Below, piece by piece: positions 17,622 to 27,583 of a stretch of DNA of 64,000 nt (positions within the stretch are counted from its first letter, which is position 1; each line of letters opens with the position of its first letter). Source of the DNA: Micrococcales bacterium (GTDB lineage: Bacteria; Actinomycetota; Actinomycetes; S36-B12; UBA10799); contig JADKAV010000001.1 in the NCBI GenBank assembly GCA_016719135.1, positions 62,001-126,000 on the forward strand, given 5' to 3'. The notes under the pieces were generated by a model. That model saw only the letters and a list, made by a program, of their open reading frames with translations, made no database searches and was not told the DNA's origin. Position numbers and translations under genes: made by a program.

Positions 17622-18731
17622 TTATGCCGTTGCCTGCTGGCGCCGCCACCTGATGCCGGCCTCGATGAACTCGTCGATCTCGCCGTCAAGGACCGCGGCG
17701 GTGTTCCCGGTCTCGGTCTCGGTGCGCAGATCCTTGACCATCTGATAGGGATGCAGGACGTACGAGCGCATCTGATTGCCCCAAGAGCCGGCCGACTCAC
17801 CTTTCAGTGCGTCCATTTTGGCCTGCTCCTCCTGTCGCTGCCGCTCCACGAGTTTGGCCTGCAGAACTGCCATGGCGGTGGCCTTGTTCTGAAGCTGGGA
17901 CCGCTCGTTCTGGCAACTCACCACGATGCCGGTGGGAATGTGCGTCAGCCGGACCGCGGAGTCGGTCGTGTTGACCCCTTGACCGCCGGGACCCGACGAG
18001 CGGTAGACGTCCACCCGCAACTCGTCGTCGGGGATCTCGATGCTCTCGGTCTTCTCCACCACCGGGATCACCTCGACCTCCGCGAACGAGGTCTGGCGCC
18101 GGCCCTGGTTGTCGAACGGCGAGATCCGCACCAGCCGGTGGGTGCCTTGCTCCACCGAGAGCGTCCCGTATGCGAAGGGGGCCTTCACCGCGAACGTCGC
18201 CGACTTGATGCCGGCCTCCTCCGCGTAGGAAGTCTCGTAGACCTCAAGCGGCCAGCCGTGCCGCTCGCAGTACCTGCTGTACATGCGCAGCAACATCTCG
18301 GCCCAGTCCGCCGCATCCACACCGCCGGCCCCGGAACGGATCGAGACCAGCGCGTCCCGTTCGTCGTACTCACCGGATAGCAGGGTGCGGACTTCCAGGT
18401 CACTGATCTCCGCCTGTAGTGCCTTCAGCTCACGCAGCGCCTCTTCATGGGCGCCGGTGTCACTTTCGGCCTCGGCGAGCTCCAGCATGATCGGTAGATC
18501 CTCGACCCGCTGCCGCAATTCGGTGATCCTGCGGTGCTCCTGCTGCAGGAACGACAGCCGAGAGGTCACCTTCTGCGCCGATTCGGGATCGTCCCACAGA
18601 TCCGGGGCCGACGCCCGCTGCTCCAGATCGTCGATCTCCGTCTGCAGACCAGGCAGGTTCACCACCGCCTCGATCTGCTTGAGCACACCGTCGAGCGCGG
18701 TTACTTGTTCGGAAATCTCCTGATCGGCCAC
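17622..18731 (-). CDS. prfB: Peptide chain release factor 2
   Basis: Terminates translation at UGA and UAA. The protein has 369 residues from a GTG. The codon-recognition motif SPF is in RISPFDNQGRRQTSFA (about 204) and the catalytic GGQ in SSGPGGQGVN (about 248). The frame is continuous from start to stop, with no internal UGA or Shine-Dalgarno for the programmed +1 frameshift used in many other bacteria, as expected in actinobacteria. Confidence 0.97.
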   Translation of the reverse strand: MADQEISEQVTALDGVLKQIEAVVNLPGLQTEIDDLEQRASAPDLWDDPESAQKVTSRLSFLQQEHRRITELRQRVEDLPIMLELAEAESDTGAHEEALRELKALQAEISDLEVRTLLSGEYDERDALVSIRSGAGGVDAADWAEMLLRMYSRYCERHGWPLEVYETSYAEEAGIKSATFAVKAPFAYGTLSVEQGTHRLVRISPFDNQGRRQTSFAEVEVIPVVEKTESIEIPDDELRVDVYRSSGPGGQGVNTTDSAVRLTHIPTGIVVSCQNERSQLQNKATAMAVLQAKLVERQRQEEQAKMDALKGESAGSWGNQMRSYVLHPYQMVKDLRTETETGNTAAVLDGEIDEFIEAGIRWRRQQATA

Positions 18732-18756
18732 GTACGTAGGTTAACCGCGCGGTCGC

Positions 18757-19174
18757 CTACCAATTGGCGAGGTACCGCTCCTCTTTGTCCTTGAACGAAC
18801 CCAACAGGATGATGATGAAGTCGATCAGCACCCAGATTCCCAGCCCGCCGAGGGTCACGATCATGAGGATTCCGGTTCCGACCTTCCCCACGTAGAAACG
18901 GTGAATCCCGAGGAACCCCAGGAACCAGGCGAGCAGAGCGGCCGCCAAACGGGATTTCGGGGAGGCGGGTCGACCCTCTGCATCCAGCATGGGCTTGCCG
19001 TTGGGGTACATCGCCACCCCGGGCACTGCAGCGACTGGTGCGGGTGGCGGCGGGGCCCGGCGCGGTAGCGGGAGGCGGGGGCGGGGGCGGGGTTGCCGCG
19101 GCGGACGGCGGCGGCGGGACGCTGGTGCTGTCCGGTGTCACGTCGTCGGGGCCGGGTGCGGCGTTTTCAGTCAT
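18757..19174 (-). CDS. TM2-domain membrane protein with proline-rich N-terminus (frame break)
   Basis: Small membrane protein. The C-terminal part (18757-19026 as read) holds a TM2 domain: two hydrophobic segments around GFLGIHRFYVGK and GLGIWVLIDFIIILLG. A second frame just upstream begins at ATG 19174 (MTENAAPGPDD) and encodes a proline-rich tail typical of actinobacterial TM2 proteins. The two frames must be joined by one indel in the GC-rich stretch at about 19040-19085. If the break is real, GTG codons just before MYPNGKPM could still allow the 89-residue TM2 part to be made. Function unknown. Confidence 0.75.
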
Positions 19175-19233
19175 AGCTTCACAGTACTGCCCCACCGGCG
19201 GCGTCGGAGCCTCGGTCAGTGCGTGTTCTCAGC

Positions 19234-20292
19234 TCAACGAGCCGCGACCAACAACTTTTCGGCTGCCATCTCCTCGGCGACTTTCACCACGGCCGACGCT
19301 GCCCTCGGAATGGATCGTGCGGCACGGTATCGCGGTGGGAGTTCCACCGTCACGAACCAGCTCGCGGTGTTCCTCGCGGTCCATCGGTTGAGCGTTCCTG
19401 GCAACCATTTCCCGCAGTTGGACGCGCGCCCCGGCTGGTTGAGTTTGATGAGAGTGGCGACCCGACGCACCCACTGCACCGATCGCCGGTCGCAGACACT
19501 CAAGGTCGTGTTCCACGGCTGGTGGAAGCTCAGTACACCGTTGGGCTGCAAGCGCTTGACGAAGCGCATCACGGCTCGGGTCTCGGGCTCGCTGGCGGGC
19601 CGGCGACCGTTTCGCGCGCCGCTGGACCAGGTTCCCGGATAGTTCCGGTTCAGGTCGACTCCGCGCGCGTTGTAGCGGTTGCCACGGCGACTGCCGTCGG
19701 GGTTGACCGTGCGGATGGTCCACACCTGGTAGTCCGCGTCGGCGGCGATCTTCTTCTTGCGGACCCGCTTGGTGATCTTCAAACCGGCCGGCTCACTGCC
19801 GTGCATCTGCCCGATACTCAGCAGCACCGTCGGGGCCAGCGGATTGCCCTGCCGTAGCGCCCAGATCTTGCGGCCCCTGACCGAACGACCCACGAGCACC
19901 TTGGACTTCCTGAAAATGGGCTTGTCCAGCACCGGCTTCACGATGAGGGACAGGCTGGGTTCGGAGGCGGGGCTGGATCCGGTGGCGTCGGCGGCCGTGA
20001 CGGTGAACGTGTACGACTGCCGCTTGGGCAGTGCCTCGAAGACACATGTGGTGGTGACACTCGTGCACGTGGTGGCCGTGGGGTCGGCGGTCACCGTGTA
20101 CTCGAGGGCACCGGCGCTGGGCTGCCAGGTGACTTCCACGGAGGAGCCGACCTGCGCGGCGACCACCCCGGTCGGGGCGACCAGCGGCGCGGGCGTTGCC
20201 GAAGGCTCGGTCGGGGCGGGTTCTTCGGCGGCGGCCGGCCCGGACAGGGCCACCACCGACAGCAGGCTGATGCCGATGACCAGGGACTTCAT
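19234..20292 (-). CDS. Secreted M14-family zinc carboxypeptidase with FN3 domain
   Basis: Predicted exported metallopeptidase of 352 residues from the ATG at 20292. A signal peptide (about 1-22) leads into a short proline/threonine linker and an FN3-like domain (about 45-130). The M14 domain (about 150-345) shows the zinc ligands HGSE (in GQMHGSEP) and a later His (LSFHQPWN), the substrate motifs NPDG and DLNRNYPG, and the catalytic Glu in TVELPPRYR. Likely role: trimming peptides or cell-wall stem peptides; the substrate is not determined. Longer in-frame reading upstream is antisense to alkB and was rejected. Confidence 0.88.
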   Translation of the reverse strand: MKSLVIGISLLSVVALSGPAAAEEPAPTEPSATPAPLVAPTGVVAAQVGSSVEVTWQPSAGALEYTVTADPTATTCTSVTTTCVFEALPKRQSYTFTVTAADATGSSPASEPSLSLIVKPVLDKPIFRKSKVLVGRSVRGRKIWALRQGNPLAPTVLLSIGQMHGSEPAGLKITKRVRKKKIAADADYQVWTIRTVNPDGSRRGNRYNARGVDLNRNYPGTWSSGARNGRRPASEPETRAVMRFVKRLQPNGVLSFHQPWNTTLSVCDRRSVQWVRRVATLIKLNQPGRASNCGKWLPGTLNRWTARNTASWFVTVELPPRYRAARSIPRAASAVVKVAEEMAAEKLLVAAR

Positions 20293-20352
20293 CGGTCCAC
20301 CGTACGACAGGACATCTTGAATCGAACTGGTGTGCGACATACGATGAGAGGC

Positions 20353-20967
20353 ATGACCGCGCTGGACCTGCAACCGTCGTTGTTCTCCGCCGCAGTGAGC
20401 GCTGATCGGCGGGCGCTGCCGGACATGCAGCGGACGCACTTGTCTCACGGCGCCTGGATCGACCATCTCGAGGGCTGGCTGAGCGATGATCTGGAGGTGA
20501 TGGACACCCTGCGCGACGCGGTTGCGTGGCGTCAGGGCTCGCGCACCATGTACGACCGGGTGGTGGACGTGCCTCGCCTGACTGCCTGGTGCAGCGACCC
20601 GTACGTGCTGCCGCACCCTTCGCTGATCAGGGCCTTCGAGGCGCTCAACGAGCACTACGGACCGGAGCCGTTCACCTCGGCCGGCCTGTGCTGGTATCGC
20701 GACGGCCGCGACAGCGTCGCCTGGCACGGGGACACGATCGGTGTGAAACACGCTGACACCGTCGTCGCGATCGTGTCAGTGGGATCAGCGCGTCCCCTGC
20801 TTCTGCGCCCGCGCGGTGGTGGATCCCGCCTGTCGTTCCCGCTCGGGCACGGCGACCTGCTGGTCATGGGCGGGACCTGTCAGCGCACCTGGGAGCACGC
20901 GGTGCCCAAAGTACGCGCCGCCGGGCCGCGCATGAGTATCCAGTTCCGCCGCGCTGGGGTGGCGTGA
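20353..20967 (+). CDS. alkB: AlkB-type 2-oxoglutarate/Fe(II) dioxygenase
   Basis: Repairs alkylated DNA bases by oxidative demethylation. The protein has 204 residues. Iron ligands are the HxD in WHGDTIG (near residue 124) and the distal His in TWEHAVPK (near 181); the 2-oxoglutarate arginines are in PRMSIQFRR. The start could be ATG 20344 or 20353; the motif GAGAGG is too close to the second to be a clear ribosome site, so leaderless translation is possible. It is divergent from the M14 peptidase gene and converges with the GDH gene. Confidence 0.9.
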   Translation: MTALDLQPSLFSAAVSADRRALPDMQRTHLSHGAWIDHLEGWLSDDLEVMDTLRDAVAWRQGSRTMYDRVVDVPRLTAWCSDPYVLPHPSLIRAFEALNEHYGPEPFTSAGLCWYRDGRDSVAWHGDTIGVKHADTVVAIVSVGSARPLLLRPRGGGSRLSFPLGHGDLLVMGGTCQRTWEHAVPKVRAAGPRMSIQFRRAGVA

Positions 20968-21052
20968 CCAAGTGCCCACTCCGGATTGACCGGGCGCCAC
21001 CGCCCCCTTCGCATCGAGGAATCCAATCGGATGGGGCGTAGAAGCCGAGACC

Positions 21053-24000
21053 CTACGACCCCTGTTGCGACACGTTGCGGATCAGCCGCAGCGCCACCGA
21101 GACCGTGGCCAGGCTCGAAGAGCCGGAACCCCGGATCTCCTCCAGGGTCGACCGAGCGCGGGACAGGCCCTCCGGGTTCGCCTCCTCGAAGGCCGCGATC
21201 CGTTCGGACGGCGACAGCGCCTCGTCGGTGCGACGCAGGATCCGCACGGTCAGCCCAGCCAGGGCGCCGTACAGGTCCTGGCGAACTGCCGCCCGGGCAA
21301 GTGTTGCCCACCGGTCCATCCGTTCCAGGTTCGAGATCTGGGTGAGCAGGGCATCGATCCCGAACCGTTCGGACACCGCGAAATACAGCCGGGCGACGGC
21401 CTCCGGGTCCTGCTTCTCGCGCGCGGCGATATCGGAGATATCGAGCAACGAGTACTGGTCCAGGCAAGCCGCAACCCGGATCGCCAGCGGCTCAGGAGCT
21501 CCGATCTTCGTGTACTGGGCCGTCAACTCCAGCAGTCGTTGGCGCTCGGTGCCCAGCAGCATCTCGGGAATCATCGGCGTCAGGTCCCTGACCACCGGGT
21601 GGGCGTCCTCGATGAGCTTGGAGACGTCCAGCACGCCACCTCGCGTGGTCAGGACCCAGCGCACCGCGCGATCCAGCAGTCGACGGACCTCCAGGTACAT
21701 GGCGTTCTGCGCTTCGACCGGTGCGACCCGGTCGAGTGCTTCGATCTCCTGCCAGAGGCCATCGAGGTCGAAGACCTGCCGGGCGGCGAAATAGGCCCGG
21801 GCCGTCTCCTCGACGGAGGCACCGGTCTCCTCCAGAACCCGGTGGACGAAGGTGATGCCGCCGTGGTTGATCACGTCGTTGGCCAACATGGTGGCCACGA
21901 TCTCCTTGCGCAGCGGGTGCTCCCCGAGCCGCTCCGGATAACGGGAGCGAAGATCCGTAGGGAAGTACTCAGCCAGCAAGTCCTTGGCCCATGCGTCCTG
22001 ATCGATGGAGGTCTCCATCAGATCGTCGGTCAGCGCGATCTTCGACCACGCCAGCAGGACGCACAACTCCGGGGAACTCAGGCCCTTGCCCTGTTCGATC
22101 CGCGCGGCGATCTGCTCATCTGTCGGCAGGTACTCGATCTCCCGGTCGAGCAACCCGCGCTGCTCGAGCACGGTCATCAACCGCTGATGGACCGGCAGCA
22201 GGGCACCGCGCTGGGCGCGGCCGTTGGACAGCAGCATGTTCTGCCAGTAGTTGTTGGCAAGCACCAGGTCCGCGACATCCTCGGTCATCGCGGCCAACAG
22301 CTCATTTCGCTGCTTCAGGGTGAGGTCACCGTCTCGCACGATCCGGTCGAGCAGGATCTTGATGTTGACCTCGTGGTCGCTGGTGTCAACACCGGCGGAG
22401 TTGTCGATCGCATCGGTGTTGATGAGCACGCCATTGTTCGCGGCCTCGATACGTCCGAGCTGGGTGAAGCCGAGGTTTCCGCCCTCCCCCACGACCTTGC
22501 ACCGCAGTTGCGCCCCGGTCACCCGGATCGCGTCGTTGGCCTTGTCACCGACCTGGACGTCGGTCTCGGTGGACGCCCGCACGTACGTGCCGATGCCGCC
22601 GTTCCAGAGCAGGTCGACCGGAGCCTGCAGGATCGCGTTCAGCAGGTCGTTGGGAGTCATGGACTTGACCCCCTCGGCGATGCCCAGCACCTTTCGGACC
22701 TGTTTACTGATGGGGACCGACTTGAGGCTGCGGGAATACACCCCGCCGCCCGCGCTGATCAGGTCCTTGTCGTAGTCCGACCAACTCGAGCGCGACATGT
22801 CGAACAAGCGCCGGCGCTCGCGGAAGGATGCGGCGGCGTCGGGGGCCGGATCCAAGAAGATGTCCCGGTGGTCGAAAGCGGCCACGAGCTGGATGTGCTC
22901 GGACAACAGCATGCCGTTGCCGAAGACGTCGCCGCTCATGTCGCCCACCCCGACGACCGTGAACTCCTGACTCTGGGTGTCCACCCCCATCTCGAGGAAG
23001 TGACGCTTCACCGACTCCCACGCCCCGCGGGCGGTGATGCCCATCGCCTTGTGGTCGTAGCCGACGGACCCGCCGGAGGCGAACGCGTCGCCGAGCCAGA
23101 ATCCGTACTCCTGAGCCACTGCATTCGCGATGTCGGAGAACGAGGCGGTGCCCTTGTCTGCAGCCACCACCAGGTAGGTGTCGTCCTCATCGCGACGGAA
23201 CAACTGCGGCGGCGCGACGACCTTGCCGTCCACCAGGTTGTCGGTGAGGTCCAACAGGCCACTGATGAACATCTTGTAGCAGGCGATGCCTTCGGCCATG
23301 AAGGCTTCCCGGTTCGACATCGGTGGTGGGTTCTTCACCACGAAGCCACCTTTGGAACCCACCGGCACGATCACCGCGTTCTTGACCATCTGGGCCTTCA
23401 CCAAGCCCAGCACCTCGGTACGGAAGTCCTCTCGCCGGTCACTCCACCGCAGGCCGCCGCGGGCAACCCGGCCGAATCGCAGGTGCACCCCGGACATCTG
23501 CGGGGAGGTCACGAAAATCTCGAACCGCGGCCGTGGCAGCGGCATCCCCGGCACCTCGCGCGGGTCGATCTTGAACGACAGCCACGCCTTCGGACGGTCC
23601 TGCACCCGTTGGAAGTAGTTGGTCCGCAAGATGGCCAGCACGATCCCCAGCAACTGCCGGATCACCCGGTCGTCGTCCAGTGACGCCACCTCATCCAGCG
23701 CCGTGAGCACCTCCTGATACAGGGCGTCCGCGGTCCGTTCGTCGTTGTCGATCGGGTCGTGCCTGGCCTCGAACAGCCGGACCAGCAACTGCACGATGTC
23801 GGTGTGCGCGATCAGCACCTCGATCATGTATTGCGCCGAGAACGGGGACCCGATCTGCCGGGCATACTCGACCCAGGCGCGCACGGCGGACACTTCACGC
23901 CAGTCGAGCCCGCCGATGGTCACCAGTGTGTTGAGCCGGTCGGCGTCGGAGTACGACGACCAGCACGCCAGGAAGGCGTCGCTGAAGCGCTGGGTGAAGG

Positions 24001-25885
24001 TGTCCTCGTCGGGCATCTCCTGGTCGGGCAGTCGCAGGCCGAAGTCGTAGATGTAACGCTCCACACCGTCGTGGCCTTCGATTCCGTAGGGCCGTTCGTC
24101 GAGGACTTCGACGCCGAACCCGTTCAGGATGGGGATCACCGCGGCCAACGACACCGGCGGGCCGGCCCGGTAGATCGTGAACCGCCGGTCCCGCATGGAT
24201 TCCGCCAGTGCCGGCTGGGCAAGAGCCACCGAGATGCCGGACTCGCCGAGTTCAGACAGCGGAAGGATGTCGGCCACGGCCTCCCGCGGCGTGGCATCCT
24301 CCTTGTACGCCTCGGGGAACGCCCCGTCGTAGACCTGCTTGAGCTCGCCGGCGCGCTCCTCCCCGACCGCGGTCACCAGCGCCTCGACGAGGTGATCGTC
24401 CCAGGACTGGACGGCCTGGGCCAGACTGCGCTCCAGCGCCGCCTCGTCGATTTCGGGGATCGGTGTGCCGTGCGGCATGTGCACGGTCATGTGCAGGCGG
24501 GCGAGCACCGATTCGCTGAGCAGCGCCGAGTGGTCCACCGACTCCCCGCCGTACGCCTGCAGCAAGCCGTCCTGGATGCGGTGGCGCACCTGGGTGTTGT
24601 AGCGGTCGCGAGGCAGGTAGATGAGCGCTGAGATGTAGCGGCCATACCGGTCGTTACGCGTGAACAGCCGCGTCTGGCGGCGCTGGTGGATCTGCAGAAC
24701 CGCCCGCGCGATCGGGAACAGTTCCTCGGCGTCGGTCTGGAAGAAGTCGTCGCGGGGATAGGTCTCGCAGAACTGAAGCAGGTCTTTGCCGCTATGGGTG
24801 TTGGGCGCGAAACCGGTCTTTTCGAACAACTCTTCGACCCGTCGGCGCAACACCGGGATCTGCGTGACGGACTGGTTGTAGGTGCTCGAGGCGAACAGTC
24901 CGATGAACCGGTGCTCGCCGATCACCTCGCCGTCGGCGTCGAATCGCTTGACCCCCACGTAGTCCAGGGGAACGGGCCGGTGCACGGTGGATCGCGAATT
25001 CGCCTTCGTCAGCACGAGGATGCGCGGCTCCGTGGCATGGGCGCGCACCGCCGGAGGCATCTCGGAGAACGATTGGGACTGCGCCCGGTCCGCGCGCAAC
25101 AGACCCAAACCGCTGCCAGGCTGGCTGACCAGCGCACTGGGGTCGGGATCGCGGACCAGGTCGTACCGGCGGTAGCCCAGGAAGGTGTAGTTGCCCTCGG
25201 CCAGCCATTGCAGGAACTCCGCGGCCTCCTGGCTGTATGCAGCCGGCACCGACGATGGTGGGGAGGCGCGCAACTCGTCGGCCAGCGTCAGGGCCTCGGC
25301 TGTCATCCGCTGCCAGTCCTCCACCGCCTCCCGGACGTCGCTGAGCACCGCATGCAACACCTGCTCGAGCGCTGTGTGCTGCTCGGGGTCGGTGCGCAGG
25401 TCGATCTCGAGGTGGATCCAGGACTCCCGGATCGCGGACTCCGGGGCGGCGTCGGGGGATCCGGGGACCACCGATTGCAGCGTGCCGGTGATGTCCCGCT
25501 CCACCGCGTAGATCGGGTGGGCGACCAGGTGCAGCGAATGCCCCTGCCCGGTGATCGCGGCGACCAGGGAGTCGAGCAGGAACGGCATATCATCGGTGAT
25601 GACCTGCACCACTGTGTGCCCCACCGTCCATTCGTCGGCGGCCACGGTCGGCGTGAACACGTCCACGATCGCGTCACCCTGCGGTCTGTGCGAACCCAGT
25701 CGCAGCATGTGCGTGGCCGGACCGACCAGGTCGATGGGATCCTTGCCCATCAGATCCTCGGGGGCCACGTCCTCGTAGAAGCGTGGCAGGAAGTCGACGA
25801 GATCGACCTCGAACTCCAGCGGATTTGCGCGGGCGGCGACTTCCTGGGCAGAGGCCAGCAGGTCGCTCAACGAATCATCGGGCAC
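21053..25885 (-). CDS. gdh: NAD-specific glutamate dehydrogenase, large (GDH180) type
   Basis: Catabolic deamination of glutamate to 2-oxoglutarate and ammonia in the cytoplasm. At 1610 residues it is close to mycobacterial Rv2476c. A long N-terminal regulatory part with ACT-like segments (to about 700) precedes the catalytic core; PVGSKGGFVVKNPP, GGLRWSDRREDFRTEV and GVGDMSGDVFGNGML mark the dinucleotide/glutamate-binding region. The start lies 9 bp after the stop of the P5C dehydrogenase gene, so the two are almost certainly co-transcribed. In mycobacteria this enzyme is restrained by GarA/PknG; no such genes are visible here. Confidence 0.96.
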   Translation of the reverse strand: MPDDSLSDLLASAQEVAARANPLEFEVDLVDFLPRFYEDVAPEDLMGKDPIDLVGPATHMLRLGSHRPQGDAIVDVFTPTVAADEWTVGHTVVQVITDDMPFLLDSLVAAITGQGHSLHLVAHPIYAVERDITGTLQSVVPGSPDAAPESAIRESWIHLEIDLRTDPEQHTALEQVLHAVLSDVREAVEDWQRMTAEALTLADELRASPPSSVPAAYSQEAAEFLQWLAEGNYTFLGYRRYDLVRDPDPSALVSQPGSGLGLLRADRAQSQSFSEMPPAVRAHATEPRILVLTKANSRSTVHRPVPLDYVGVKRFDADGEVIGEHRFIGLFASSTYNQSVTQIPVLRRRVEELFEKTGFAPNTHSGKDLLQFCETYPRDDFFQTDAEELFPIARAVLQIHQRRQTRLFTRNDRYGRYISALIYLPRDRYNTQVRHRIQDGLLQAYGGESVDHSALLSESVLARLHMTVHMPHGTPIPEIDEAALERSLAQAVQSWDDHLVEALVTAVGEERAGELKQVYDGAFPEAYKEDATPREAVADILPLSELGESGISVALAQPALAESMRDRRFTIYRAGPPVSLAAVIPILNGFGVEVLDERPYGIEGHDGVERYIYDFGLRLPDQEMPDEDTFTQRFSDAFLACWSSYSDADRLNTLVTIGGLDWREVSAVRAWVEYARQIGSPFSAQYMIEVLIAHTDIVQLLVRLFEARHDPIDNDERTADALYQEVLTALDEVASLDDDRVIRQLLGIVLAILRTNYFQRVQDRPKAWLSFKIDPREVPGMPLPRPRFEIFVTSPQMSGVHLRFGRVARGGLRWSDRREDFRTEVLGLVKAQMVKNAVIVPVGSKGGFVVKNPPPMSNREAFMAEGIACYKMFISGLLDLTDNLVDGKVVAPPQLFRRDEDDTYLVVAADKGTASFSDIANAVAQEYGFWLGDAFASGGSVGYDHKAMGITARGAWESVKRHFLEMGVDTQSQEFTVVGVGDMSGDVFGNGMLLSEHIQLVAAFDHRDIFLDPAPDAAASFRERRRLFDMSRSSWSDYDKDLISAGGGVYSRSLKSVPISKQVRKVLGIAEGVKSMTPNDLLNAILQAPVDLLWNGGIGTYVRASTETDVQVGDKANDAIRVTGAQLRCKVVGEGGNLGFTQLGRIEAANNGVLINTDAIDNSAGVDTSDHEVNIKILLDRIVRDGDLTLKQRNELLAAMTEDVADLVLANNYWQNMLLSNGRAQRGALLPVHQRLMTVLEQRGLLDREIEYLPTDEQIAARIEQGKGLSSPELCVLLAWSKIALTDDLMETSIDQDAWAKDLLAEYFPTDLRSRYPERLGEHPLRKEIVATMLANDVINHGGITFVHRVLEETGASVEETARAYFAARQVFDLDGLWQEIEALDRVAPVEAQNAMYLEVRRLLDRAVRWVLTTRGGVLDVSKLIEDAHPVVRDLTPMIPEMLLGTERQRLLELTAQYTKIGAPEPLAIRVAACLDQYSLLDISDIAAREKQDPEAVARLYFAVSERFGIDALLTQISNLERMDRWATLARAAVRQDLYGALAGLTVRILRRTDEALSPSERIAAFEEANPEGLSRARSTLEEIRGSGSSSLATVSVALRLIRNVSQQGS

Positions 25886-25894
25886 GTCGAGCCT

Positions 25895-27523
25895 CTACTT
25901 CATGTGGGGGTGGTTGTGATCGGTCGGTGGCACAAAAGTCTCTTTGATGGAGCGGGTACTGGTCCACCGCAGGAGGTTCTGCGGCGCGCCGGCCTTGTCG
26001 TTGGTCCCCGATGCCCGAGCACCTCCGAACGGCTGCTGACCCACGACCGCGCCGGTGGGCTTGTCGTTGATGTAGAAGTTGCCTGCCGCGAACCGCAGCG
26101 TCTCGCGGGCCTGCGCGATCGCCTCCCGGTCCTGGGCGATGAAGGCACCGGTCAGTGCGTACTTGGCGATGCCCTCCATCTGATCCATGACCGTGGAGTA
26201 GCGGCGGTCGTCGTAGACGTACACGCCCAGCAGCGGCCCGAAGTACTCCTCGGTGAAGAACTCGTTGGTCGGATCCTTGCTCACCGCGACGGTGGGCCGG
26301 ATGAAGTAGCCCTCGCTGTCGTCGTAGGTGCCGCCCGCGGCGACATCCACGTCGGCGTTCTTGTGCGCCCGGTCGATGGCACCGGAGAGTTTCGCGAACG
26401 CGCGGTCGTCGATCACGGCGCCCATGAAGTTGCTGAAGTCGGTCGTGGGTCCCATGGACAGGCTCTCGACCTTGCCCAGGAAGTCATCCTTGATGACCTT
26501 CCACAGGCTGCGCGGAACGTATGCGCGCGATGCCGCCGAACACTTCTGCCCCTGATACTCGAAGGCACCGCGGATCATTGCGGTGGTCAGGACTGCCGGG
26601 TCTGCCGAGGGATGGGCGAACACGAAGTCCTTACCCCCGGTCTCACCGACCAAGCGCGGGTAGCTGCGGTACTTGTCGATGTTCTCGCCCACCGTGCGCC
26701 ACAGCAGTTGGAACACCGGGGTGGAACCGGTGAAATGGATGCCGGCCAGGTCGGGATCGTAGAGCGTGACATCCGAGACCGCGACGCCATGCCCGGTCAC
26801 CATGTTGATGACCCCGGGCGGCATGCCCGCCTCCTCGAGCAACTGCATGAGGTAGTGGGCAGCGAACTGCTGGGTGGTGGCAGGCTTCCAGACCACGGTG
26901 TTGCCCATCAGCGCGGGCGCCGTGGGCAGGTTCCCGGCGATCGCTGTGAAGTTGAACGGGGTGACCGCGTAGACGAAGCCCTCGAGCGGGCGGTAGTCCG
27001 TCTGGTTCCACACGCCGGGTCCGGAGATCGGCTGTTCGCGAAGGATGCCTTCGGCGAACGTCACATTGAAGCGCCAGAAATCGATCAGTTCGCAGGCGGC
27101 ATCGATCTCTGCCTGGAAGACGGTCTTCGACTGGCCCAGCATGGTCGCCGCGTTCAACGTGTCGCGCCACGGTCCGGCGAGCAGGTCTGCGGCCTTGAGC
27201 AGAATCGCCGCACGGTCGTCGAAGGACATCGCCCGCCACGCCGGTGCGGCCTTCTTCGCCGCCTCCACCGCCGCCGCCGCGTCCTTGCGGGTGGCGTTCT
27301 TGGTGGTGCCCAACTGCCGGGCGTGCGCGTGCGGCTGGACCACTTTGATCTTGGAGCCGCCGGCCATCGACCACTGTCCGTCGATGCACATCGGCAGTTC
27401 GATGGAGCCTTGGCTCTGCAATTGAGCCAGACGGGCCTGCAGGCTGACGCGATGCGGCGAGCCCGGCTCGTAGAGGCGATTCGGCTCGTTCTCGATTGCG
27501 GGGATCTGGGTCACGGCATCCAT
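25895..27523 (-). CDS. pruA: L-glutamate gamma-semialdehyde (1-pyrroline-5-carboxylate) dehydrogenase
   Basis: Oxidises glutamate semialdehyde/P5C to glutamate with NAD+, the second step of proline catabolism. It is a 542-residue aldehyde dehydrogenase with the catalytic Glu in LVGETGGKD and the catalytic Cys in YQGQKCSAASRAY. PFNFTAIAGNLPTAP and EEYFGPLLGVYVY are typical of the stand-alone P5CDH group. Its product is the substrate of the GDH encoded 9 bp downstream. No proline dehydrogenase gene is in this window. Confidence 0.94.
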   Translation of the reverse strand: MDAVTQIPAIENEPNRLYEPGSPHRVSLQARLAQLQSQGSIELPMCIDGQWSMAGGSKIKVVQPHAHARQLGTTKNATRKDAAAAVEAAKKAAPAWRAMSFDDRAAILLKAADLLAGPWRDTLNAATMLGQSKTVFQAEIDAACELIDFWRFNVTFAEGILREQPISGPGVWNQTDYRPLEGFVYAVTPFNFTAIAGNLPTAPALMGNTVVWKPATTQQFAAHYLMQLLEEAGMPPGVINMVTGHGVAVSDVTLYDPDLAGIHFTGSTPVFQLLWRTVGENIDKYRSYPRLVGETGGKDFVFAHPSADPAVLTTAMIRGAFEYQGQKCSAASRAYVPRSLWKVIKDDFLGKVESLSMGPTTDFSNFMGAVIDDRAFAKLSGAIDRAHKNADVDVAAGGTYDDSEGYFIRPTVAVSKDPTNEFFTEEYFGPLLGVYVYDDRRYSTVMDQMEGIAKYALTGAFIAQDREAIAQARETLRFAAGNFYINDKPTGAVVGQQPFGGARASGTNDKAGAPQNLLRWTSTRSIKETFVPPTDHNHPHMK

Positions 27524-27583
27524 ACGCTGATCCTTCCATTTCAGGTCCGTTGTTGGCGAGTCTGCGAGCTGCGGGGTCGCGGC

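Noticed and set aside
17622..18731. Programmed frameshift in prfB
   Set aside because: The frame is continuous with no internal UGA near the 5' end.
21065..23683. 872-codon plus-strand frame opposite the 3' half of the GDH gene
   Set aside because: No recognisable motif; the opposite strand encodes a conserved enzyme throughout.
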